This document shows, one piece after another, positions 25,475 through 34,331 of a stretch of 64,000 bases of DNA. Under the pieces are notes generated by a model. The model was not told the origin of the DNA and did no database searches. It was given only the letters and a program-made list of their open reading frames with translations. The stretch spans positions 62,001-126,000 of the forward strand of contig JBCBAC010000004.1 in the NCBI GenBank assembly GCA_038532735.1, read 5' to 3'. The position numbers were made by a program, and so were the translations under genes. Source of the DNA: JAHTBL01 sp038532735. GTDB taxonomy: Bacteria > Pseudomonadota > Alphaproteobacteria > Rhodobacterales > Rhodobacteraceae. How positions within the stretch are numbered: the first letter of the stretch is position 1; the number at the start of each line of letters is the position of its first letter.

Positions 25475-25487
25475 CGGTCAGCACTCC

Positions 25488-26738
25488 TTACTCTGCGGGT
25501 TTCACGTCAGCGTCGGCATCGGGCTTGCCATCCTTGGCCCGGCGCCCGCGCAACGCACCCATGATGCGCTGCCCACCTTCGACCAGACCACCGGGCAGGA
25601 AGATGACGACGGCCATGAACATCAGACCCAGCGTCAGGTGCCAGCCTTTGCCGATGAACGGGTAGATCATCGTGACGACGATGTCCTCAAGCCCGTCGGG
25701 CATCCAGGCAAACCACTGGTGCAGGATCTCGGAATTGATCTTGGACAGGATGTTTTCCATGTACTTGATCAGACCTGCGCCCAGAACCGGGCCGATCAGG
25801 GTGCCGACGCCGCCAAGGATGGTCATCAGGACAACCTCGCCCGAGGCGGTCCAGAACATCCGCTCAGGCCCAGCAAGGGGGTCCATCGCGACCATCAGGC
25901 CACCAGCAAGCCCCGCATACATGCCCGAGACCACGAAGGCGGCCAGCATGTAGGGCTTTGGGTTCAGACCCGTGTAGTTCAGACGTTGCTGGTTCGACTT
26001 GATCGCCCGCAGCATCATCCCGAAGGGCGAGCGGAAGATGCGGATCGAGATATAGAACGCGATCAGCATCACCACGGCGCTGAAGTAGTAGCCTGCCGAG
26101 AAGGTGAAGACCCAATCGCCCACATTCATCTCGGTCGCGCTGCGCATCTCGATGCCGAAGAAGTTTGGCACGGGAGTGTTGCCATCTGCACCTGCCTGCG
26201 CCCCCAGAATACGCGGGTCTTGCAATGTGAGCTGCAGGCCGGTTTCGCCGCCCGTCAGACCTTTCTGCATCAGACCTTGCTGATCGGGCCCGTCCATATC
26301 GGTGGCCAGCACCGAGTACGCCAGCGCATAGGACATCATCGCGAAGGCCAGCGTCAGGATCGAAAAGTAAATGCCGGATCGCCGCAAGCTGACATAACCG
26401 ATCAGCACCGCGAAGAGGCCCGACAAAACCACCGACAACAGCAGGGCAGGGACGACGTTCATACCGAAGAGCTTGAACATCCACATCGCCGCGTAGGAGC
26501 CCACGCCCAGGAAGGCCGCGTGCCCAAAGCTGAGATAGCCGGTGAGGCCAAAGAGGATGTTAAAGCCAATGGCGAAGATCCCGAAAATCACAAAGCGCTG
26601 CATCAGGTCGGGATAGCCCGCATTGAACTGCGCCATCTCCGAGCCTTCGGGGAAGGGGTTCAGCAAGAAGGGCGCCAGCATTGTCAACCCGATCACAATC
26701 AGGAAGAGGCGCGTGTCTTTTTTCTCAAGTCCAAGCAT
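25488..26738 (-). CDS. livM: Branched-chain amino acid-type ABC transporter permease, LivM family
   Basis: 416-residue permease with about ten membrane helices. LivM-like parts are GYLSFGHAAFLGVGSYAAM and the coupling segment near GPFLGAGLIKYMENIL. The loop between about 160 and 210 is longer than usual for the family and may be periplasmic. ATG 26738 lies three bases after the livH stop, so the two permeases are translated together. Nothing in it fixes the substrate. Confidence 0.9.
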   Translation of the reverse strand: MLGLEKKDTRLFLIVIGLTMLAPFLLNPFPEGSEMAQFNAGYPDLMQRFVIFGIFAIGFNILFGLTGYLSFGHAAFLGVGSYAAMWMFKLFGMNVVPALLLSVVLSGLFAVLIGYVSLRRSGIYFSILTLAFAMMSYALAYSVLATDMDGPDQQGLMQKGLTGGETGLQLTLQDPRILGAQAGADGNTPVPNFFGIEMRSATEMNVGDWVFTFSAGYYFSAVVMLIAFYISIRIFRSPFGMMLRAIKSNQQRLNYTGLNPKPYMLAAFVVSGMYAGLAGGLMVAMDPLAGPERMFWTASGEVVLMTILGGVGTLIGPVLGAGLIKYMENILSKINSEILHQWFAWMPDGLEDIVVTMIYPFIGKGWHLTLGLMFMAVVIFLPGGLVEGGQRIMGALRGRRAKDGKPDADADVKPAE

Positions 26739-26741
26739 CGC

Positions 26742-27782
26742 TTAGTCCTCCATCACGCCTTTGCGGCCCATCAGGCCACGCGGACGTGTCAGCAAAATGA
26801 TGATGGCGACCAGATAGATGATGATCTGGTTGATGCCCGGAAGCAGGTCGACGACCTGACGCATGGAGGCAAAGCTCTCCAAGATGCCCAGCAGGAAGCC
26901 TGCCAGCACAGCACCCGGAAGCGAGCCCATACCGCCCACAACGACCACGACGAAGCTCAAGACCAGGAAGTCCATGCCCATGTGGTAGTTTGGTGAGTTG
27001 ATCGGCGTATACATCACGCCCGCCAGACCCGCGACGCAGGCAGCAATGGCGAACATGATGGTGAACCGCTTGTCGATATTGATGCCCAGTAGGCCCACGG
27101 TCTCGCGGTCCGCCATACCGGCGCGCACGACCATACCGAAGGTGGTGAATTGCAGGAAGGCAAACACACCGGCGATGATGATCATGGCGAAGAAGAAGTA
27201 GACCAGACGCCAGTAGGGGTAGATGATTGTGCCCGGATCAAAGCCCAGCATCGTGCCGAAATCGAAGCTGCCGGTGAACGCGGACGGCGCAGGCGTCGGG
27301 ATCGGGTTGGCGCCGTAGAAATACTTGATGATCTCTTGCAAAACGATGGCCAGACCGAACGTCACAAGGATCTGGTCTGCATGGGGGCGCTTGTAGAAAT
27401 GCTTGATCAGGCCACGCTCCATGATGAAGCCCACCGCGATCATGATCGGGATCGAGAAGAGGATCGCCAGCGGCACCGACCATTCGATCAGCGATGTGCC
27501 GATCTCTGGCCCGAACCAGTCATTGACGTAAGGCACCTCGACCTTGAGCGGGTTGCCCAGAAAGTCCGTCTGCGTCTCGTCCACAACCGTGCGGCTGGCA
27601 GACAGGATGTTGTTCAGCGTCACGGCACAGAATGCACCTAGCATGAACAGCGCCCCATGGGCGAAGTTGACCACGCCAAGCGTGCCGAAAATCAGCGTCA
27701 GACCCAAGGCAATCAACGCATACGCGGAGCCCTTGTCCAAGCCGTTGAGAATTTGCAGGAGGATGGCGTCCATCGACTTCAC
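26742..27782 (-). CDS. livH: Branched-chain amino acid-type ABC transporter permease, LivH family
   Basis: 346-residue permease with about eight membrane helices. LivH-like landmarks are GLTLIFGTLGVVNFAHGALFMLGAF near 27-51, VTFGLAIVLQEIIKYFYGANPIPTPAPSAF near 150, and LGINIDKRFTIMF and GLAGVMYTPIN after 245. It begins after a 133-base gap from livK with a strong stem-loop (27868-27898), which suggests that the binding protein is made in excess over the permeases. Confidence 0.9.
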   Translation of the reverse strand: MKSMDAILLQILNGLDKGSAYALIALGLTLIFGTLGVVNFAHGALFMLGAFCAVTLNNILSASRTVVDETQTDFLGNPLKVEVPYVNDWFGPEIGTSLIEWSVPLAILFSIPIMIAVGFIMERGLIKHFYKRPHADQILVTFGLAIVLQEIIKYFYGANPIPTPAPSAFTGSFDFGTMLGFDPGTIIYPYWRLVYFFFAMIIIAGVFAFLQFTTFGMVVRAGMADRETVGLLGINIDKRFTIMFAIAACVAGLAGVMYTPINSPNYHMGMDFLVLSFVVVVVGGMGSLPGAVLAGFLLGILESFASMRQVVDLLPGINQIIIYLVAIIILLTRPRGLMGRKGVMED

Positions 27783-27867
27783 CTTTGTTCAATGATCGCG
27801 CCGACTGGCGAGGTCGGGGCGGGTGGGTCAGCAAAAAGGCTGACTTTGGCGTCTGCTCTTGGAAAGA

Positions 27868-27898
27868 ACCCTGCGCGGGCTTGGGCTCCGCGCAGGGT
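27868..27898 (-). terminator. Stem-loop between livK and livH
   Basis: Perfect 11-base arms ACCCTGCGCGG (27868-27878) and CCGCGCAGGGT (27888-27898) around a nine-base loop. It follows livK in the transcribed direction. Such hairpins behind binding-protein genes stabilise the upstream mRNA or partly terminate, giving more binding protein than permease. A pyrimidine-rich run (TTCTTTCC) follows on the transcribed strand. Confidence 0.75.
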
Positions 27899-27915
27899 CG
27901 TCTTGGTGTCGCGTC

Positions 27916-29274
27916 TTAGGCGCCCGGGTTACATGCACCCAGCTGACCGCCTGCGAATTGCGGGTGGTCGGGGGCGTAGGTGACCTGTGCGGCTGGCGTG
28001 ACTTCGACGATCTCGAGAAGGTCGAACTCCGACGTCGGGTTCTCTTTCCCCTTCACGACCAGCACGTCCTTGAAGCACTGGTGATCCTCGGCGCGATAGA
28101 GCGTCGGGCCGTTGCCCAGACCGTCGAACTCGAAGCCTTCCAGCGCTTCGACAACCGCACAAGGGTTGAACGAACCCGCACGCTCGACAGCATCTGCGTA
28201 AAGCATCGTCTGCACGTAGCATGTATGCGCGGCCTGCGACGGCGGGAAGCCGTACTTGGTGCCGAAGGACTGCACGAACGCTTTGGAGCCTTCGTCCTGC
28301 AGCGACCAGTGCCAGTTGGTGGACCCGAAGATACCCTTCACGTTGGCACCAGCACCCTTGGCCATCAGGCGGCTGTAGAGCGGCACGATGATCTCGAAGT
28401 TCTTGCCGTTCACAACGCGGTCCCGCAGGCCGAACTGAACAGCGTTCGTCAGCGAGTTCACCATGTTGCCGCCGTAGTGGTTCAGAACCAGCACGTCTGC
28501 GTCAGACTGCAGAACCGGCGTGATGTACGAGCTGAAGTCGGTCTGTGTCAGCGGTGTCAGCACCTGACCAACCGTTTCCCATCCCATCGCTTCGGTGGAG
28601 GAGCGCACGGCCTCTTCGGTCGTGTAACCCCAGTTATAATCCGCCGTCAGGTGATAGGCCTTGCGGTCCGTGCCGTAATTGTTGGCCAGGATCGGCGCCA
28701 GCGCAGCACCGGACATGTAGCTGTTGAAGAAGTGGCGGAAGCCGTTCCGACGACGGTCCTTACCGGTCGTGTCGTTGGAGTGGGTCAGACCCGCCATGAA
28801 GATCACGCCAGCCTCTTGGCAGAGCGCTTGCACGGCCACAGCCACACCCGAGGACGAGCCCCCGGTGATCATGATCGCGCCATCTTTTTCGATCATCGAC
28901 TTCGCGGATGCGCGTGCGGCGTCAGACTTGGTCTGCGTGTCGCCCGTCACATACTCGACCTTTTTGCCGAGGATGCCGTTGCCCTGCAGCGCCTGGCTGC
29001 TGAACGTCTTCATCATGCCGCCGTCGCCGCCACCGTTCAGGTGCTCAACCGCCAGCTCATAAGCGCGCAGCTCGTCTGCACCCTCGTCAGCATAGGGGCC
29101 GGTCTGCGGCACGTTGAAGCCCAGCGTGACCGATCCGCCTTCCGGCGCGTTGGTAAAGCCGGTGTGGCCATCGGCCCAGGCGCTGCCGTCGAAGATCGTG
29201 GGAACCGCAAGGCCCGCACCAGCAACCGCACCTGTCTTGAGCACGCCGCGGCGTGTCACATTCGTCTTGGACAT
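27916..29274 (-). CDS. livK: Periplasmic substrate-binding protein of Liv-type ABC transporter, probable Tat export
   Basis: 452-residue periplasmic-binding-fold (ANF/LivJ type) protein. The N-terminus TRRGVLKTGAVAGAGLAVP fits a twin-arginine signal with cleavage near SAWA-DG (about 34). Family sections: VTLGFNVPQTGPYADEGADELRAYELAV, ITGGSSSGVAVAVQALCQEAGVIFMAG and LNHYGGNM. It is a longer relative of LivJ, as in urea- or short-chain amide and fatty acid-type transporters. GGGAGGA precedes ATG 29274. Divergent from the ScfR-type regulator. Confidence 0.88.
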   Translation of the reverse strand: MSKTNVTRRGVLKTGAVAGAGLAVPTIFDGSAWADGHTGFTNAPEGGSVTLGFNVPQTGPYADEGADELRAYELAVEHLNGGGDGGMMKTFSSQALQGNGILGKKVEYVTGDTQTKSDAARASAKSMIEKDGAIMITGGSSSGVAVAVQALCQEAGVIFMAGLTHSNDTTGKDRRRNGFRHFFNSYMSGAALAPILANNYGTDRKAYHLTADYNWGYTTEEAVRSSTEAMGWETVGQVLTPLTQTDFSSYITPVLQSDADVLVLNHYGGNMVNSLTNAVQFGLRDRVVNGKNFEIIVPLYSRLMAKGAGANVKGIFGSTNWHWSLQDEGSKAFVQSFGTKYGFPPSQAAHTCYVQTMLYADAVERAGSFNPCAVVEALEGFEFDGLGNGPTLYRAEDHQCFKDVLVVKGKENPTSEFDLLEIVEVTPAAQVTYAPDHPQFAGGQLGACNPGA

Positions 29275-29409
29275 AAAAATCCTCCCGATTTTTTTTGAAT
29301 GCGCGACAGGCCTCCTCTGCCGTATCGCGCGACGCCATTTACAGCGTGTCGGCAGTATCGGCGGGAAATAGAAAATCAGGCAACAAATACCTCATTTTAT
29401 TGAATTTTT

Positions 29410-29427
29410 TTGTGAAGAAATACACAA
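29410..29427. promoter_or_regulatory. Candidate operator between livK and scfR-like gene
   Basis: TTGTG-N8-CACAA is an inverted repeat (29410-29414 and 29423-29427); the overlapping TACAC (29421-29425) and GTGTA (29442-29446) form another. They lie in the AT-rich 225-base divergent gap (29275-29499) and would suit autoregulation by the regulator. No known motif was matched. Confidence 0.35.
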
Positions 29428-29499
29428 TGCTTTGGTATACAGTGTAAACGATTTTTCTCGCAGGTGCAGAAAGCCCCTGAAAAGGTAAGGAAAAACCCA

Positions 29500-30807
29500 A
29501 TGCCGCGCAGCGCACTCACCGGCAGCCGCATCCGCGACAGACGCACCGCCCGCGGTCTCAAACAGGCCGATCTTGCCCGGGAAGTGGGCATTTCGCCCAG
29601 CTATCTCAATCTGATCGAGCATAATCGCCGCAGAATCGGCGGCAAATTGCTGATCGATCTCTCTCGCGTGCTTGAGGTCGAGGCCACGCAGCTCACCGAA
29701 GGGGCCGAAGCCGCGCTTTTAACGCGGATGCGCCAGGCCTCTGTCGACACGCCGAAAACCGGGGCCGAAGAAGACCGCGCAGACGAGTTTGCAGGCCGCT
29801 TTCCCGGATGGGCGCGGCTGGTCGCGGCCCAGCATGACCGGATCGCCCAATTGGAGCGAACTGTGGAGACATTGACCGACCGCTTGACCCACGACCCGTT
29901 CCTGTCGACCTCCCTCTATGATGTGGTCTCCTCCGTGACCTCGATCCGCTCGACCTCCTCCATTCTCGCCGGGGAGGAGGATCTCGATCACGAATGGCAG
30001 TCGCGCTTCTTGCAGAACCTCGACAATGACAGCCGCCGTCTGGCCGAAAGCAGTCAGGCGCTGGTGGCCTATCTCGATGGGGTCGGCGACGCGCAGGGTG
30101 GGGTAAGCTCCCCGCAGGAAGAGCTTGAGGCCTACCTTCACCGCAACGGGTTTCATTTGCCCACACTTGAGGATGGCAGTGCCACGCCGCATGATCTGGT
30201 TGAAGATGCCGCCTTGGCCTCCGAGCCCGCGCAAGCGCTCGCCCTGGGCTATTTCACAAGGTACGAGGCCGATGCCCGACAAATCCCGCTCGAAGGCTTT
30301 GTTGAGCGTTATGCTGAGATGCCCGATCCCGCGGTCTTGGCCGAAAGCTATCGCACAGACGTTGCGACCATCCTGCGCCGCATTGCAACCTTGCCCGAAG
30401 ACGACCCGGACCGACGGATCGGTTTGGTCGCCTGCGACGCCTCCGGCACGCTGACCTTCCGAAAGGAAAGCCCCGGCTTCTCGATCCCGAAATTCGGTGC
30501 GGCCTGTCCGCTTTGGCCGTTGTATCAGGCCCTGATCCGGCCCCATGCCCCCATTGAAGCCGTGGTCGAGCAGGCCAGCCGCACCGCGCCGCTCTTTCGA
30601 TGCTACGCGATTGCGCAACCGCTTCGACCAGCAAGCTTTCAGGCGCCTGATGTCATCGAAGCCACCATGCTCATTCTGCCTCTGGAAGGCGCTCATCAGG
30701 TTGGCGCAGGAACCCTTGCGCAACCCATCGGATCCAGCTGTCGCATCTGCCCGCGCGAGGCCTGTATCGCCCGGCGCGAGCCGTCGATCCTGGCGGATGG
30801 GTTTTGA
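29500..30807 (+). CDS. ScfR-type short-chain acyl-CoA-responsive transcriptional regulator (XRE HTH, RamB/PccR-like)
   Basis: 435-residue regulator of the RamB/PccR/ScfR family, whose characterised members sense short-chain acyl-CoAs. An XRE helix-turn-helix (about 5-60) with QADLAREVGISPSYLNLIEHNRR is followed by a middle section and a C-terminal domain ending SSCRICPREACIARREPSIL (Cys414, Cys417, Cys422), a family hallmark that may bind metal. ATG 29500 follows AAGG at nine bases. Divergent from livK, it probably controls the Liv-type transporter in response to an acyl-CoA made from the imported acid. Confidence 0.85.
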   Translation: MPRSALTGSRIRDRRTARGLKQADLAREVGISPSYLNLIEHNRRRIGGKLLIDLSRVLEVEATQLTEGAEAALLTRMRQASVDTPKTGAEEDRADEFAGRFPGWARLVAAQHDRIAQLERTVETLTDRLTHDPFLSTSLYDVVSSVTSIRSTSSILAGEEDLDHEWQSRFLQNLDNDSRRLAESSQALVAYLDGVGDAQGGVSSPQEELEAYLHRNGFHLPTLEDGSATPHDLVEDAALASEPAQALALGYFTRYEADARQIPLEGFVERYAEMPDPAVLAESYRTDVATILRRIATLPEDDPDRRIGLVACDASGTLTFRKESPGFSIPKFGAACPLWPLYQALIRPHAPIEAVVEQASRTAPLFRCYAIAQPLRPASFQAPDVIEATMLILPLEGAHQVGAGTLAQPIGSSCRICPREACIARREPSILADGF

Positions 30808-30829
30808 TCGGCCCCAAGCATCCAAAGTT

Positions 30830-30858
30830 TTGACTTGGCTCTTTCCGCGCGCAATAAA
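30830..30858 (+). promoter_or_regulatory. Probable promoter for the response regulator gene
   Basis: TTGACT (30830-30835) and AATAAA (30853-30858) have a 17-base spacing, in the 105-base gap after the ScfR-type gene. The leader is unusually AT-rich for this window, and GGGAGG precedes the ATG at 30913. Confidence 0.4.
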
Positions 30859-30912
30859 GCATAAAACAAAACACTCATAACAATAATAAATGCAAATGGG
30901 AGGAACGGCAGA

Positions 30913-31284
30913 ATGGGCAAACATGTCCTTCTGATCGAAGATGAACCGAACATCATCGAAGCGATACGGTTTATCTTGTCGCGCGATGGTTGGTCTGTGG
31001 ACACGCATTCTGACGGGGCCAACGCGGTGGAGCGGGTGCAATCCATGAAACCTGACCTGATCATCCTCGATGTGATGCTACCCAACAAATCGGGCTACGA
31101 CATCCTCCGCGATCTGCGCGATGATACGCGGACGGCGAAGCTGCCGGTCTTGATGCTGACTGCGCGTGGTCAAACCAAAGATCGCGAATTGGCGGAGCGC
31201 CTTGGCGTGAACGAGTTTATCACCAAGCCCTTCTCCAACAGTGACATTCTGGCCAGCGTGCGCGCGCTGGTTGGGGCAGGTTAG
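30913..31284 (+). CDS. Single-domain response regulator (CheY-like receiver)
   Basis: 123-residue receiver domain without an output domain. Acidic pocket Asp10/Glu11, phosphorylation site Asp53 (LIILDVMLP), Thr83 and Lys105 (ITKPF) are all present. It is two genes upstream of the transporter-fused histidine kinase, so it is the likely partner. The equivalent CrbR of CrbS/CrbR systems has a LuxR-type DNA-binding domain, which is missing here; output must be by protein contact or a phosphorelay. Confidence 0.92.
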   Translation: MGKHVLLIEDEPNIIEAIRFILSRDGWSVDTHSDGANAVERVQSMKPDLIILDVMLPNKSGYDILRDLRDDTRTAKLPVLMLTARGQTKDRELAERLGVNEFITKPFSNSDILASVRALVGAG

Positions 31285-31285
31285 G

Positions 31286-31585
31286 GTGGCCGCCCCCCGC
31301 GAGCCTCTCTTTCTAGGGCGCGACAGCTATCGTCGCCGCCGTTTGACGGATGCGGCCCGACTGTTGCCTTTGGTGGGCGTCATCCTGTTCACCATCCCGC
31401 TCCTCTGGGGGGAGCGGGATGGCGAGGCACCCTCCACCTCCAGCGCCGGCCTTTACGTCTTCGGCGTCTGGATCGGACTGATCCTTGCAGGCTATGTGCT
31501 TGCCCTGCGTTTGAGCCAGACAGAACCCGGTTCTGCCGACCCGCGGGACGACGCTGATAAGTCAGACCCGTCGGAGACACGCTGA
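31286..31585 (+). CDS. Small two-helix membrane protein upstream of the sensor kinase
   Basis: 99-residue protein with a GTG start at 31286 (the frame opens earlier inside the response regulator gene). After a basic leader (SYRRRRLTDAARLL) it has two membrane helices, about 26-42 and 55-77, then an acidic tail. GTG 31286 lies two bases after the receiver stop, and its TGA overlaps the kinase ATG, so the three genes are one translational unit. It may be a small partner of the solute-symporter-like part of the kinase, as some SLC5 symporters have. No family assigned. Confidence 0.7.
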   Translation: MAAPREPLFLGRDSYRRRRLTDAARLLPLVGVILFTIPLLWGERDGEAPSTSSAGLYVFGVWIGLILAGYVLALRLSQTEPGSADPRDDADKSDPSETR

Positions 31586-34272
31586 TGGTCACGTTCAACC
31601 TGCTCATCCTCGTCTCTCTCGCCTATGTGGTCTTTCTCTTTGCCGTCGCGTTCTTCGCCGAACGTCGTGCGCAGCAGGGTACCGCAGGCTGGATGCGCAC
31701 TCCTCTGATCTACACGCTCTCGCTCTCGGTCTATTGCACCGCTTGGACGTTCTACGGTGCCGTTGGCTATGCCTCCCGCTCCGGGCTTGAATTCGTCACG
31801 ATTTACCTCGGCCCGACGCTGGTCATGGTCGGCTGGTGGTGGATTCTGCGGAAGCTGGTCCGCATCGGACGGACCCACCGGATCACCTCCATCGCGGATC
31901 TGATTTCATCACGTTTCGGCAAGTCGACTGCGCTGGGCGTCTGTGTCACAGCCTTCGCAGTGATCGGCACCACGCCCTATATCGCGCTGCAACTGCAATC
32001 CGTGACGCTCAGCTTCGATGCGTTCAACGGCACGGGGCGTGCCGACGATCAGACCTTGCAATACACGGCCTTCTGGATCGCCGCTGGCCTCGCGATCTTT
32101 ACCGTTATCTTCGGCACTCGCAATCTGGATGCCAACGAACGGCACCACGGCGTTGTCATGGCCATCGCGGTGGAGGCGGTCGTCAAACTCGCGGCCCTCG
32201 TGGCCGTCGGCGTCTTCGTGGTCTGGGGGCTGGGCGGCGGGCCATTCTCGACCATGGCGCTGATCGATGCCTCCCCCATGGCCGATCTTGAGTTGCAGAC
32301 CAGCCGTTGGATCGGCATCACCTTCACCGCCGCGGCGGCGTTCCTTTGCCTGCCGCGCATGTTTCAGGTCATGGTGGTCGAGAACGCGGATGAGCGGCAT
32401 CTGAGCACCGCCAGCTGGGCCTTCCCGCTTTACATGATGCTCATGAGCCTGTTTGTGATCCCCATTGCCGTGATCGGGCTTGAACTCATGCCCGCAGGCG
32501 CAAACCCCGACCTCTTTGTCCTGACACTGCCCTTGTCTCAAGGCCGCGAGGACCTTGCGATGCTCGCTTTCCTTGGGGGCTTTTCAGCGGCGACTTCGAT
32601 GGTGATCGTAGCTGCGATTGCCCTCTCGACCATGGTGTCGAACCACATCGTCCTGCCGATCTGGCTGAATGCCCAGAAAGACGGCGCGACGGTTTCGGGG
32701 GACGTCCGCCATGTCCTGCTGCGCGCGCGCCGCTTGTCGATCATCGCGATCCTGTTTCTTGGCTACGTTTATTACCGCCTCTCTGGCGGGGGCGCCGCAC
32801 TTGCGGCCATCGGCCTGATTTCCTTCGCCGGTGTGGCGCAGTTCTTGCCGTCCCTGTTGGGTGGCATCTTCTGGCGCGGGGCGACCCGGATGGGGGCGCT
32901 GGCTGGCCTGTCCACCGGGTTTGTCATCTGGATGTATACAATGCTGCTGCCTTCCATCGGCGTTGATGGCGTCTTCCCCCAAGCGTGGATGGAGGGGGGG
33001 CCTGCCAACCTGCACTGGCTGCGCCCGCAAGCGCTTTTCGGGATCGAAGGGCTCGACCCGGTCGTGCATGCGGTCTTCTGGTCGCTCACCCTGAACACAG
33101 CCGCCTTCATTATCGGCTCGATGCTGAGCTTCCCCAGCCCGCTGGAACGTCTGCAAGGCGCGCAATTCGTCAATGTCTTCGACCACTCCACCGGCCCCCG
33201 CGGTTGGAGCCAGACGGGCGCCGCCGCCGAAGACCTGATGATGATGGCGCAACGCATTCTGGGCCCGAACGAGGCGCAGCAACTCTTTCAGTCAGAGGCA
33301 CGGCGTCAGGGCAAAGGCGACGATCTTCCCGATCCGTCCCCCGAATTCATCGACCGGCTGGAGCGTGAGCTTGCAGGCTCCGTCGGCGGTGCAACGGCCC
33401 ACGCGATGATCTCTCAGATTGTGGGTGGCGCAACCGTGTCCGTTCAGGACCTAATGGCTGTGGCCGATGAAGCCGCCCAAATCATGGAATACTCCAACCA
33501 GCTAGAGGCCAAATCGGTGGAGCTGGAAAACACCGCCGGCAAGTTGCGCGATGCCAATGAGATGCTGACCACCCTGTCCGTGCAGAAGGACGCCTTTCTC
33601 AGCCAGATCAGCCACGAGCTGCGCACGCCGATGACCTCGATCCGCTCGTTCTCCGAGATTTTGCGCGACGGCGTTGACCTGACCCGGCCCGAGCGCGCGA
33701 AGTATTCCGACATCATCCATGCCGAAGCGATCCGGCTCACCCGTCTTCTGGACAATCTGCTGGACCTCAGCGTGCTTGAGAATGGTCAGATTGATCTGGA
33801 ACTGCAAAGCGGCACCCTTCGTCAGGTGCTGGAGCGCGCGCTGGCCTCCTCAGAGGCGGCGACAGAGGGTCTCAAAATTAGCTTTGATGCCGCCAGTGCT
33901 GAGGATGTGATCGAGACCGACCTTGACCGGCTCACGCAGGTGTTCATCAATCTGATCACCAATGCCGCGAAATACTGCACCGCTGATACTCCCGAACTGC
34001 GCATCACGGTGCATCAGGACGGACCCATCCGGCACATTGATTTCATCGACAACGGCGCGGGTATCCCCCAAGCCAGCCAGTCCTTAATATTCGAGAAATT
34101 CTCTCGCCTCTCCGATCAGGCCGCCGCTGGCAGCGCAGGGCTGGGCCTTGCCATCTGCCGCGAGATTATGAGCAAACTTGGCGGCGAAGTGCGCTATCTG
34201 GACGGTTCCGGTGGCACCGCCTTCCGCGTCAGTCTGCCGATTGGCACCAATATCGCCGCTGCTGCCGAATAG
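31585..34272 (+). CDS. Sensor histidine kinase with N-terminal sodium/solute symporter domain (CrbS-like)
   Basis: 895-residue membrane kinase. Residues 1-520 form an SLC5 sodium:solute symporter-like domain of about 13 helices (SLSVYCTAWTFYGAVGYASR, YIALQLQSVT and so on). A cytosolic linker (530-640) and a coiled-coil dimerisation part lead to the kinase: H-box SQISHELRTPMTS with His677, N-box NLITNAAKY, G1 DNGAGI, G2 GSAGLGLAI. Characterised relatives (CrbS of Vibrio and Pseudomonas) control acetate use; the ligand here is unknown. Gene order receiver, small membrane protein, kinase. Confidence 0.92.
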   Translation: MVTFNLLILVSLAYVVFLFAVAFFAERRAQQGTAGWMRTPLIYTLSLSVYCTAWTFYGAVGYASRSGLEFVTIYLGPTLVMVGWWWILRKLVRIGRTHRITSIADLISSRFGKSTALGVCVTAFAVIGTTPYIALQLQSVTLSFDAFNGTGRADDQTLQYTAFWIAAGLAIFTVIFGTRNLDANERHHGVVMAIAVEAVVKLAALVAVGVFVVWGLGGGPFSTMALIDASPMADLELQTSRWIGITFTAAAAFLCLPRMFQVMVVENADERHLSTASWAFPLYMMLMSLFVIPIAVIGLELMPAGANPDLFVLTLPLSQGREDLAMLAFLGGFSAATSMVIVAAIALSTMVSNHIVLPIWLNAQKDGATVSGDVRHVLLRARRLSIIAILFLGYVYYRLSGGGAALAAIGLISFAGVAQFLPSLLGGIFWRGATRMGALAGLSTGFVIWMYTMLLPSIGVDGVFPQAWMEGGPANLHWLRPQALFGIEGLDPVVHAVFWSLTLNTAAFIIGSMLSFPSPLERLQGAQFVNVFDHSTGPRGWSQTGAAAEDLMMMAQRILGPNEAQQLFQSEARRQGKGDDLPDPSPEFIDRLERELAGSVGGATAHAMISQIVGGATVSVQDLMAVADEAAQIMEYSNQLEAKSVELENTAGKLRDANEMLTTLSVQKDAFLSQISHELRTPMTSIRSFSEILRDGVDLTRPERAKYSDIIHAEAIRLTRLLDNLLDLSVLENGQIDLELQSGTLRQVLERALASSEAATEGLKISFDAASAEDVIETDLDRLTQVFINLITNAAKYCTADTPELRITVHQDGPIRHIDFIDNGAGIPQASQSLIFEKFSRLSDQAAAGSAGLGLAICREIMSKLGGEVRYLDGSGGTAFRVSLPIGTNIAAAAE

Positions 34273-34331
34273 GCGCTAACCACTTGGTAACTTTGCCGCC
34301 TTAAGGTCCTGTTACAAGCGGGATCGGATCA

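Noticed and set aside
25158..26996. Long plus-strand open frame of 612 residues opposite livG/livM
   Set aside because: Antisense shadow of livG, livM and livH; composition is rich in His, Asp and Gln and no domain is recognised.
29719..31041. Minus-strand frame of 440 residues opposite the ScfR-type regulator
   Set aside because: It is covered by the conserved regulator and receiver genes on the other strand; no similarity to known proteins.
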